Below, piece by piece: positions 1-5,191 of a DNA stretch of 6,374 nt. A model generated the notes under the pieces. The model was not told where the DNA came from, made no database searches, and saw only the letters and a program-made list of their open reading frames with translations. The DNA is taken from contig DATJSJ010000131.1 of assembly GCA_035504175.1 (NCBI GenBank), positions 1 through 6,374 of the forward strand. The letters are read 5' to 3'. Both the position numbers and the translations under genes were made by a program. Position 1 is the stretch's first letter. The number at the start of each line of letters is the position of its first letter. Source of the DNA: DATJSJ01 sp035504175. Its GTDB lineage: Bacteria > Pseudomonadota > Alphaproteobacteria > Acetobacterales > Acetobacteraceae.

Positions 1-531
1 GCGCACCGGCTGGACGCCGATACCAGCGGCTGTCTGGTCGTCGCCCGCCGCCGCGCCGCCCTCCTCGCCGCCCAGGCCGCTTTCGCCGCCGGGCGCGTCC
101 GCAAGATCTACTGGGCGATTGTCAGCGGCCACCCGCCTGGCGAATCGGGCCGCGTCGAGGTGCCACTCGCGAAGCGCACCGGGCCGTCGGGCTGGCGGAT
201 GGCGGCGGATCCGGCGGGTCAGCCGGCGATCACCGACTGGGTGCTGTGCGGCCGTGCCGACGGGATGAGCTGGCTCGAGCTCCGGCCTCGCACCGGCCGC
301 ACCCACCAGCTCCGTGTGCACTGCGCCGGGCTCGGCTGCCCGATCCTGGGCGACGCGGTCTACGGCAGCGGCGGACCGCAGCTGCATCTGGTCGCCCGCG
401 CCGTCCATCTGCCGCTCGACCCGCCACTGCACGTCGTCGCGCCACCGCCGGCGCACATGCAGGTGGCGCTGCGCCAGACCGGCTGGGATCCGGCAACGGC
501 GGAGCCGCCCGGCGGCCGGCGCGGCGCCTGA
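1..531 (+). CDS. RluA-family RNA pseudouridine synthase, 5'-partial
   Basis: The frame is open from base 1 to a TGA at 529-531 (176 codons), so the N-terminal part lies outside the window. The enzyme family converts specific uridines in rRNA or tRNA to pseudouridine in the cytoplasm. The RluA catalytic motif HRLDADTSG is at visible residues 2-10; by family knowledge the Asp of HRLD (residue 5) is the catalytic nucleophile. RKIYWAIVSG (34-43) follows, and the second conserved block runs from LRPRTGRTHQLRVH (94-107) to CPILGDAVYG (113-122). Together these make the fold and family clear. The tail after about residue 155 is short, Pro/Gly/Arg-rich and not conserved. The missing part would hold the rest of the N-terminal catalytic region and any S4 domain, so the RluA/RluC/RluD subtype and target uridine cannot be assigned. 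The gene converges on the polysaccharide block and is probably unrelated to it functionally. Confidence 0.93.
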   Translation, partial: AHRLDADTSGCLVVARRRAALLAAQAAFAAGRVRKIYWAIVSGHPPGESGRVEVPLAKRTGPSGWRMAADPAGQPAITDWVLCGRADGMSWLELRPRTGRTHQLRVHCAGLGCPILGDAVYGSGGPQLHLVARAVHLPLDPPLHVVAPPPAHMQVALRQTGWDPATAEPPGGRRGA

Positions 532-559
532 TCTGGCCTGCGCCGCCCCGACGCCATCG
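532..559. other. Short convergent intergenic gap
   Basis: This 28-bp gap separates the TGA of the rluA-like gene on the plus strand from the TAG of the GT2 gene on the minus strand. I see no GC-rich hairpin followed by a T-tract in either direction, so no intrinsic terminator can be called. Transcripts from the two sides probably run into each other or stop by Rho-dependent termination (inference). It marks the left border of the polysaccharide block. Confidence 0.6.
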
Positions 560-1501
560 CTACCCGATCACGAACCACAGCCGGAACAGCATCGTCTCCG
601 GCCAGGTCTGCCGACGCAGCCCCTGCGTGGCGAGGCAGGCGAGCCGCGGCAGCACGCCGCGCCGCAAGGCTCCTTCGATCCGCGCCACGTCCCGCGCCGC
701 CTGCGGGGAGAGCAGGTGCGGCTGCGCCCGCAGCGCCGCCACATGACCGCGGAAGACGCTCATGAACAGGGCCGGGCCGCGCCGCAACGCCGCCGCCGCG
801 CGCTGCGGCATGGATGGGGGCGCTCCAACCGCGTTGCCGCCGTGCTGACGGTACAGCACCACCGCCGCATCGTCGGCGATCAGCCGCCCGCCCGCCGCCG
901 CCACCATCAGATAGCTCCACCAGTCGTGCAGCGTCATCGCCGGCGGCTCGCTCGCCGCCACCAGCCGCGCCGCCGCCTGATTCAGCATCACCGTGCAGCC
1001 GGTGGCGATATTCTGCGTCAGCGCCGCGGGAAAGCCCGGCGGATCGCGCAGCGGCCCCGATTCGCCGATCCGCGCCAGATCCTGGTCGACCAGCACCTGG
1101 CGCGCGCAATACAGCGCCGGCATCCCGCCCTCGACCGCGGCGAGCGCCGCGGCTCCGCGTGCCACCTTCTCCGGCAGCCAGACATCGTCCTGATCGGCGA
1201 AGGCATAGGCGGCCGCGCCGGGCACCGTGCGGATCGCATCGCGGAGCAGGAACAGGAAGCTCGCGGTGACGCCGCGGCGCAGCCCTGGAGCCTCCGCCTC
1301 GATGAAGCGCCCGGCCGGCATGCGGCAAGCGAAGTCACGAATCAGCCCGACCGTGTCGTCGGTCGAGCCGTCGTCGCGCCAGACCAGCCGCCAGTCCGCA
1401 TGCGTCTGCCCCATCAGGCTGTCAAGCTGCGCCGGCAGAAAGCGGCCGCCATTCCAGGTTGACAGCAGGACCGCGACCTCGCCCTCGGCGCGCGCCAGCA
1501 T
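560..1501 (-). CDS. GT2 family glycosyltransferase, probable rhamnosyltransferase
   Basis: This 313-residue protein is a GT-A fold, family 2 glycosyltransferase that transfers a sugar from a nucleotide donor to a growing glycan at the cytoplasmic membrane face. Visible motifs are the N-terminal strand VAVLLSTWNGG (9-19), the nucleotide-binding RDDGSTDDT (42-50), the DxD-type metal site DQDD (103-106, in FADQDDVWLP), TGCTVMLN (167-174), HDWW (192-195, whose Asp is the likely catalytic base) and YRQHGGNAVG (217-226). This combination is typical of O-antigen and rhamnan GT2 enzymes. No transmembrane segment is evident. The open frame extends much further upstream, but that part lies antisense-free inside rmlD in another frame and encodes Arg/Pro-rich shadow sequence. 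The ATG at 1501 sits 7 residues before the first GT2 strand and 10 bp after the rmlD stop, so I chose it. Its ribosome site is weak (CCCGGG), which suggests translational coupling to rmlD. The rhamnose donor is inferred from the neighbours; acceptor and linkage are unknown. Confidence 0.9.
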   Translation of the reverse strand: MLARAEGEVAVLLSTWNGGRFLPAQLDSLMGQTHADWRLVWRDDGSTDDTVGLIRDFACRMPAGRFIEAEAPGLRRGVTASFLFLLRDAIRTVPGAAAYAFADQDDVWLPEKVARGAAALAAVEGGMPALYCARQVLVDQDLARIGESGPLRDPPGFPAALTQNIATGCTVMLNQAAARLVAASEPPAMTLHDWWSYLMVAAAGGRLIADDAAVVLYRQHGGNAVGAPPSMPQRAAAALRRGPALFMSVFRGHVAALRAQPHLLSPQAARDVARIEGALRRGVLPRLACLATQGLRRQTWPETMLFRLWFVIG

Positions 1502-1511
1502 CGCGCCCGGG

Positions 1512-2426
1512 TCAGACCGGCGCCCGGGCGGCCGCCTCGGCCTGGAAAATCGCCGCGATCGTCCGCGTGAGCCCGTCTCCCCACTCCGGCAGGCGATGGC
1601 CGAACACCGCTGCCAGCTTCGTGCAGTCGAGCCGTGAATCCGCCGGTCGCCGCGCCGGGGTCGGCCAGTCCGCGGTGGAGATCGGCAGCACCTCCGGCTG
1701 CGGGCCGCCATACTGTGCCGCCGCCGCGAAGGTCGCGCAGGCGAGCCCGTGCCAGGTGGTCGCGCCGCTGCCGGCGGCGTGAAAGACGCCGCCATACTCG
1801 TCGCGCCATCCTTCCGAGATCCGGTCCGCGACCGCCAGCACCGCCGCCGCCAGGTCCGCCGCCGCGGTCGGGCACCCGCGCTGGTCGGCCACCACGCGCA
1901 GCGGTGTGCCTGACGTGGCCGCGCGGCGACCGGCCGAAAGCATCGTGCGGACGAAGTTCTTCCCCGTCGCGCCATAGACCCAGGCGGTGCGCAGCACCAA
2001 GGTCCGCTTCCAGGTGGCCAGCGCCGCGTGCTCGCCGGCCAGCTTGGTCGTACCGTAGACGCCGGTGGGGTGGGGGCGATCGGTCTCGACATACGGCGCG
2101 CCCTTCGCCCCGTCGTACACGTAGTCGGTGGAGATATGGATCAGCGGGATGCCGGCCTCGGCGCAAAGCCGCGCCATCTCGGCTGGGCCGTCCCGGTTGG
2201 CGCGTGCCGCTGCCTCGGGCTCCGACTCCGCCGCGTCGACCGCGGTCCAGGCAGCGGTGTTGACCACGAGCGCCGGCATCACCTGGGCCACGGTCTCGGT
2301 GAGGCTCGCCGGGCGGTCGAAATCGAAGCCCGGCCGGCCGACCCGGCACAAGGCACGATCGCCGGACGCCGCCTCGAGGGCCGTCGCGAGCTGACCTGAC
2401 CCACCTGTGACGAGGATCGGACGCAT
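1512..2426 (-). CDS. rmlD: dTDP-4-dehydrorhamnose reductase RmlD
   Basis: RmlD does the last step of dTDP-L-rhamnose synthesis: NAD(P)H-dependent reduction of the 4-keto group of dTDP-4-keto-L-rhamnose in the cytoplasm. The 304-residue product has the usual family length and is an extended-SDR Rossmann protein. Visible motifs are the cofactor loop TGGSGQLA (7-14), NTAAWTAVDAAE (56-67), STDYVYDG (99-106, with the catalytic Thr/Asp region), the active-site YGTTK (Tyr124, Lys128), RTAWVYG (146-152), DQRGCPT (181-187) and the late substrate-binding block RPADSRLD (260-267). The ATG at 2426 shares one base with the rmlC stop (TGATG on the minus strand). No Shine-Dalgarno is evident, so termination-reinitiation coupling to rmlC is likely. 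The GT2 start lies 10 bp past its stop. The nearest alternative family members (other SDR sugar reductases) fit less well given the RmlD-specific blocks and the adjacent rmlABC. Confidence 0.96.
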   Translation of the reverse strand: MRPILVTGGSGQLATALEAASGDRALCRVGRPGFDFDRPASLTETVAQVMPALVVNTAAWTAVDAAESEPEAAARANRDGPAEMARLCAEAGIPLIHISTDYVYDGAKGAPYVETDRPHPTGVYGTTKLAGEHAALATWKRTLVLRTAWVYGATGKNFVRTMLSAGRRAATSGTPLRVVADQRGCPTAAADLAAAVLAVADRISEGWRDEYGGVFHAAGSGATTWHGLACATFAAAAQYGGPQPEVLPISTADWPTPARRPADSRLDCTKLAAVFGHRLPEWGDGLTRTIAAIFQAEAAARAPV

Positions 2427-2983
2427 CAGGTGGCGAACCAGCCGGCCGCCTCCGACAGCGAGGGCAGGGCGCGATCCTTCTCAGAAAGCTGCACGTCGCT
2501 ATCCCCCAGCGGCCAGGGTAAAGCGAGGTCCGGATCGTTCCAGATCACCCCCCGCTCCGAGTCGCGATCGTAGGCGTCCGTGACCTTGTAAATCACCTCG
2601 GTGTCCGGTTCGAGGGTGCAGAACCCGTGCAGGAAGCCGGGCGGAATCCAAAGCTGCTGCCAGTTCTCGGCACTCAGCACCGCGGCAGCGTGCTGGCCGT
2701 AGGTCGGCGAGCCCTTTCGGATATCGACCGCCACGTCCCAGATCGCGCCATGCACGCAGCGGACGAGCTTGCCCTGCGGGTGTGGGGCTATCTGACAATG
2801 CAGGCCGCGAATCACGCCTTTGGAACGCGAAAGACTGTGATTGTCCTGCACGAAACCGGGGCCGATGCCGGCGGCGGCGTAGCGGGAGGCGCTCCAGGTC
2901 TCGGAGAAAAAGCCGCGCTCGTCGCCAAAGCGGGAGGGCGTGACCAGAAGCACGCTGGGAATGGCGAGGGCGAGAACCTGCAT
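2426..2983 (-). CDS. rmlC: dTDP-4-dehydrorhamnose 3,5-epimerase RmlC
   Basis: RmlC epimerises dTDP-4-keto-6-deoxy-D-glucose at C3 and C5 to dTDP-4-keto-L-rhamnose, the third step of the pathway. The protein of 185 residues matches the usual length of this cupin (double-stranded beta-helix) family. Motifs seen: RFGDERGFFSETW (18-30), QDNHSLSRSKGVIRGLH (46-62, ending in the catalytic His62), GKLVRCVHG (71-79), DVAVDIRKGSPTYG (83-96), WIPPGFLHGF (112-121), YKVTDAYD (132-139, with Tyr132 and Tyr138), WNDPDL (148-153) and SEKD (167-170, whose Asp170 is expected to pair with His62). An upstream in-frame ATG at 3022 would add 13 residues but falls inside a palindrome and has no family match. The ATG at 2983 has a strong GGAGGT site just upstream. 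It overlaps rmlD by 1 nt and is separated from rmlA by an unusual hairpin-rich spacer. Confidence 0.96.
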   Translation of the reverse strand: MQVLALAIPSVLLVTPSRFGDERGFFSETWSASRYAAAGIGPGFVQDNHSLSRSKGVIRGLHCQIAPHPQGKLVRCVHGAIWDVAVDIRKGSPTYGQHAAAVLSAENWQQLWIPPGFLHGFCTLEPDTEVIYKVTDAYDRDSERGVIWNDPDLALPWPLGDSDVQLSEKDRALPSLSEAAGWFAT

Positions 2984-2986
2984 GTG

Positions 2987-2992
2987 ACCTCC
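2987..2992 (-). promoter_or_regulatory. Shine-Dalgarno site of rmlC
   Basis: On the minus strand the sequence GGAGGT ends 3 nt before the ATG at 2983. It is the strongest ribosome-binding site in the block and decides the start codon over the upstream in-frame ATG at 3022. It lies 8 nt past the last hairpin of the spacer, so the hairpin stack should leave it exposed. rmlC can therefore be translated independently of rmlA (inference). Confidence 0.75.
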
Positions 2993-3000
2993 ACGAAGAC

Positions 3001-3046
3001 CAGGGGGCTCCGCCCCCTGCACCCCCGCTGGGGCCTAAGGCCCCAG
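3001..3046. repeat. Double GC-rich palindrome (REP-like element)
   Basis: Two strong inverted repeats sit side by side. The first has an 8-bp perfect stem CAGGGGGC/GCCCCCTG with a 3-nt loop at 3001-3019. The second has an 8-bp perfect stem CTGGGGCC/GGCCCCAG with a TAA loop at 3028-3046. An alternative fold pairs the C-run at 3022-3026 with the G-run at 3030-3033, so the halves can compete. No T-tract follows on either strand, which argues against a classical intrinsic terminator. The design resembles dispersed GC-rich intergenic palindromes that I recall from Acetobacteraceae and related genomes, but with a single copy in the window the repeat status is inference. Possible roles are partial termination, protection of the upstream rmlA mRNA from 3' decay, or neutral repeat insertion. 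Confidence 0.6.
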
Positions 3047-3048
3047 AC

Positions 3049-3112
3049 CCCCTTCACGGGGCTTGGGGCGCTGCTCTCAGCGGGAAACCGGCGGTGAAGC
3101 GGGCCGGTGGCC
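3049..3112. other. Run of smaller hairpins downstream of rmlA
   Basis: The rest of the rmlA-rmlC spacer continues the palindromic pattern with shorter stems: CCCC/GGGG around TTCAC (3049-3061), CGCTG/CAGCG with a CTCT loop (3069-3082), CCGGC/GCCGG (3088-3107) and GGCC/GGCC with a GGT loop (3102-3112, overlapping the previous one). Each stem alone is short enough to arise by chance in GC-rich DNA. Their close succession after the rmlA TAA is what stands out. No coding potential or promoter was recognised here. Confidence 0.4.
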
Positions 3113-3119
3113 TTGCTTG

Positions 3120-4001
3120 TTAGGCGTGCAACCCGTCCGCAAGCTCCAGCAACACGCGGCCGAGCTCCGTCTTGCTCAAGCGTCGCGCCGATACCCGCAG
3201 CGCATCCGCATCGATGAACCCCATCCGAAAAGCCACCTCCTCGGGACACCCGACCAGCATGCCCTGGCGCGACTGGATCGTCTGCACGAACGTCGCCGCT
3301 TGCAGCAAGCTGTCCGGCGTTCCGGCATCGAGCCACGCACAGCCGCGTCCGAGCCGCTCCACGTTCAGCTTCCCGTCATCGAGATACATCCGATTCAGAT
3401 CGGTGATCTCCAGCTCCCCGCGATCTGAGGGACGCACCCGACGCGCGAGTTCCGTCACCCGGCGATCATAGAAATAAAGCCCGGTGACGGCCCAGTTCGA
3501 CTGTGGGGCCGCCGGCTTCTCGACGATCTCCACGGCACGCCCGGCGGCATCGAAGCTGACCACGCCATATCGCTCTGGGTCGCGCACCTGATACGCGAAC
3601 ACCGTGGCTCCCTCGGCGCGACCGGCCGCCTGGCGCAGCATGACCGACAGGTGGTCGGCGAAAATCAGATTGTCGCCCAGAACCAGAGCACAGGCCTCGC
3701 CATCGATCCAGCGCTCGCCGATGTGAAAGGCCTGAGCCAGACCCTCGGGCTTGGGCTGCTCGGCATAGGTGAAGCGGACGCCGAGCTCCGATCCGTCGCC
3801 GAGCAGCCGGCGGAACTGCGGCAGATCGGCTGGCGTCGAAATCACCATGATGTCGCGGATCTCCGCGAGCATCAGCACGGTCAGCGGATAATAGATCATC
3901 GGCTTGTCGTAGACCGGGATGATCTGCTTCGACGCCGCCAGCGTCATCGGATGCAGCCGCGTTCCCGATCCGCCGGCAAGCAAGATGCCCTTGGTCACCA
4001 T
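3120..4001 (-). CDS. rmlA: Glucose-1-phosphate thymidylyltransferase RmlA
   Basis: RmlA makes dTDP-glucose from dTTP and glucose-1-phosphate, the first and usually feedback-controlled step of the pathway. The product has 293 residues, the normal length for the short form. The nucleotidyltransferase signature GGSGTRLHPMT (10-20) and SKQIIPVYDKPMIYYPL (24-40) are intact. Further motifs are EQPKPEGLAQAF (81-92), VLGDN (107-111, with metal-binding Asp110), YGVVSFD (145-151), VEIVEKP (157-163), EITDLN (198-203) and WLDAGT (223-228, with the second metal-binding Asp225). The C-terminal helical part seen in RmlA follows. The ATG at 4001 is 12 bp after the rmlB stop. A GAGG site overlapping that stop (TGAGG, 4012-4016) precedes it by about 10 nt. 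By family knowledge dTDP-L-rhamnose inhibits the enzyme allosterically; nothing in the DNA adds to this. Confidence 0.97.
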   Translation of the reverse strand: MVTKGILLAGGSGTRLHPMTLAASKQIIPVYDKPMIYYPLTVLMLAEIRDIMVISTPADLPQFRRLLGDGSELGVRFTYAEQPKPEGLAQAFHIGERWIDGEACALVLGDNLIFADHLSVMLRQAAGRAEGATVFAYQVRDPERYGVVSFDAAGRAVEIVEKPAAPQSNWAVTGLYFYDRRVTELARRVRPSDRGELEITDLNRMYLDDGKLNVERLGRGCAWLDAGTPDSLLQAATFVQTIQSRQGMLVGCPEEVAFRMGFIDADALRVSARRLSKTELGRVLLELADGLHA

Positions 4002-4013
4002 TGTCGCGACGCC

Positions 4014-5069
4014 TCAGGCGGCGGTGCCGAGCCGTTGCCCGGCATAGCGTGCGGCGCGCACACCCTCCCACCAGGCACGATTGTCGAGATACCATTGCAC
4101 CGTCCGGCGCAGGCCGCGGTCGAAATCGTGCGGCGCGCGCCACGCGATCGCCGCCTCGGTACGCGACGGATCGATCTCGTAGCGGAAATCGTGCCCCGGT
4201 CGGTCGGCGACGAAGCGGATCAGCCGCTCGCGTGGACCGCCGCCGTCCGGGACCATCGCGTCCAGCACGGCGCAGATCGTGCGCACGACCTCAAGATTGC
4301 TGCGCGGCTGGCGGGCGCCGATCGCGTAAGTGGCACCGGGTGCGCCCTGCTCCAGCACGCGCAACAGCGCTTCGGCATGATCCTCGACGAAGATCCAGTC
4401 GCGCTTGTTCGATCCGTCGCCGTAGACCGGCAGCTTCTTGCCTTCGAGCGCGTTCAGCGTCACCAGCGGGATCAGCTTCTCGGGGAATTGCCACGGACCA
4501 TAGTTGTTCGTGGTGTTGCTGACGAAGGCCGGCAGCCCGTACGTATGGTGCCAGGCGCGCACCAGATGGTCGGACGCCGCCTTGCTCGCGGAGTACGGGC
4601 TGCGCGGATCATAGGCGGTGTCCTCGGTGAAGGCGGGATCGTCCGCGCCGAGCGCGCCGAACACTTCGTCGGTCGAGACATGGTGGAAGCGGAACGCCGC
4701 ACGCCGCTCGGCAGGCAGCCCCGACCAGTAGCCCCGCGCCGCCTCCAGCAGCGTGAAGGTGCCGACGACGTTGGTCTGGACGAAATCCGCCGGCCCGTCG
4801 ATCGACCGGTCGACATGCGATTCCGCCGCCAGGTGCATCACCGCATCGGGCGCGTGCGTCGCGAAGATCTGTCGCATCGCCGAGGCATCGGCGATATCGG
4901 CGCGGACCAGGAGGTGGCGGGGATGCGTGCATGCCTCTTCGAGCGCATCCTCCGATGCCGCGTACGTCATCTTGTCGACGTTGACGACGCTGTGATCGGT
5001 GCCGCGCAGCAGGTGACGGATCACCGCCGAGCCGATGAAGCCGCAACCGCCCGTCAGGAGTATGCGCAT
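4014..5069 (-). CDS. rmlB: dTDP-glucose 4,6-dehydratase RmlB
   Basis: RmlB converts dTDP-glucose to dTDP-4-keto-6-deoxyglucose with tightly bound NAD, the second pathway step. The product of 351 residues is full length for this extended-SDR family. Motifs: NAD loop TGGCGFIGS (6-14), HLAAESHVDRSI (79-90), catalytic STDEVFG (132-138, with Thr133, Asp134 and Glu135), active-site YSASK (Tyr159, Lys163), NNYGPWQFPEKLIP (188-201), GDGSNKRDWIFVEDHA (217-232) and DRPGHDFRYEID (289-300). An in-frame ATG five codons upstream (5084) would add MERFG. I chose 5069 because the strand motif RILLTGG follows at once and an AAAGG-type ribosome site lies about 6 nt before it. This gene heads the contiguous rmlB-rmlA-rmlC-rmlD set; a 122-bp gap separates it from the GT4 gene. 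The dTDP-glucuronate-type or other sugar dehydratases are less likely given the exact RmlB blocks. Confidence 0.97.
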   Translation of the reverse strand: MRILLTGGCGFIGSAVIRHLLRGTDHSVVNVDKMTYAASEDALEEACTHPRHLLVRADIADASAMRQIFATHAPDAVMHLAAESHVDRSIDGPADFVQTNVVGTFTLLEAARGYWSGLPAERRAAFRFHHVSTDEVFGALGADDPAFTEDTAYDPRSPYSASKAASDHLVRAWHHTYGLPAFVSNTTNNYGPWQFPEKLIPLVTLNALEGKKLPVYGDGSNKRDWIFVEDHAEALLRVLEQGAPGATYAIGARQPRSNLEVVRTICAVLDAMVPDGGGPRERLIRFVADRPGHDFRYEIDPSRTEAAIAWRAPHDFDRGLRRTVQWYLDNRAWWEGVRAARYAGQRLGTAA

Positions 5070-5191
5070 CCCAAACCTTTCCATCGAGGTCTCGCGCCGC
5101 CGCCGGCGGGCGGCGTCAAATTGGCAGCCTGTTCGGGAACCGGCAATGCCGCAGCGTGCCGGCGGCGGATCACCGTTCCCGGGCAGTGGAA
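5070..5191 (-). other. rmlB leader / GT4-rmlB intergenic region with inverted repeats
   Basis: This 122-bp gap holds no recognisable gene. Read on the plus strand it contains CCGGCA/TGCCGG (5140-5145 with 5157-5162, 11-nt loop). A wider pair CGGGAAC/GTTCCCG (5134-5140 with 5175-5181) shares base 5140 with it, and a small GTTC-GG-GAAC palindrome sits at 5131-5140. A further GC stem CGCCGC/GCGGCG is at 5095-5100 with 5110-5115. On the minus strand a TTGACG hexamer (5114-5119) resembles a -35 box, but no -10-like hexamer lies 16-18 bp further on. No T-tract follows any stem. The gap may hold a terminator-like structure for the GT4 transcript, an rmlB promoter, or a structured leader; I cannot decide which. 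Confidence 0.4.
5076..5080 (-). promoter_or_regulatory. Probable ribosome-binding site of rmlB
   Basis: A purine-rich AAAGG lies about 6 nt before the ATG at 5069 on the minus strand, while the alternative ATG at 5084 has no purine-rich site at proper distance. This favours the 351-residue start over the 356-residue one. The site is modest, so confidence is moderate. Confidence 0.5.

Noticed and set aside
314..1462. Open plus-strand frame of 382 codons across the rluA end and the GT2 gene
   Set aside because: It runs out of frame over the conserved end of the rluA-like gene and then antisense to GT2; composition is His/Arg/Pro-rich with no family motif.
1502..2092. Upstream extension of the GT2 gene to a start at 2092
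   Set aside because: The extra 197 residues are an Arg/Pro/Ser-rich shadow of rmlD in another frame; the family-type start is the ATG at 1501.
2984..3022. Thirteen-residue N-terminal extension of RmlC from the ATG at 3022
   Set aside because: It translates the palindrome and the ribosome-binding site, has no family counterpart, and the ATG at 2983 has a strong GGAGGT site.
3001..3046. Classical intrinsic terminator after rmlA
   Set aside because: The stems are strong but no T-tract follows on the minus strand, and rmlC with its own ribosome site lies only a few bases further on.
5091..5119. Sigma-70 promoter for rmlB starting from TTGACG at 5114-5119
   Set aside because: Only the -35-like hexamer is present; the region 16-18 bp downstream is GC-only with nothing like a -10 box.
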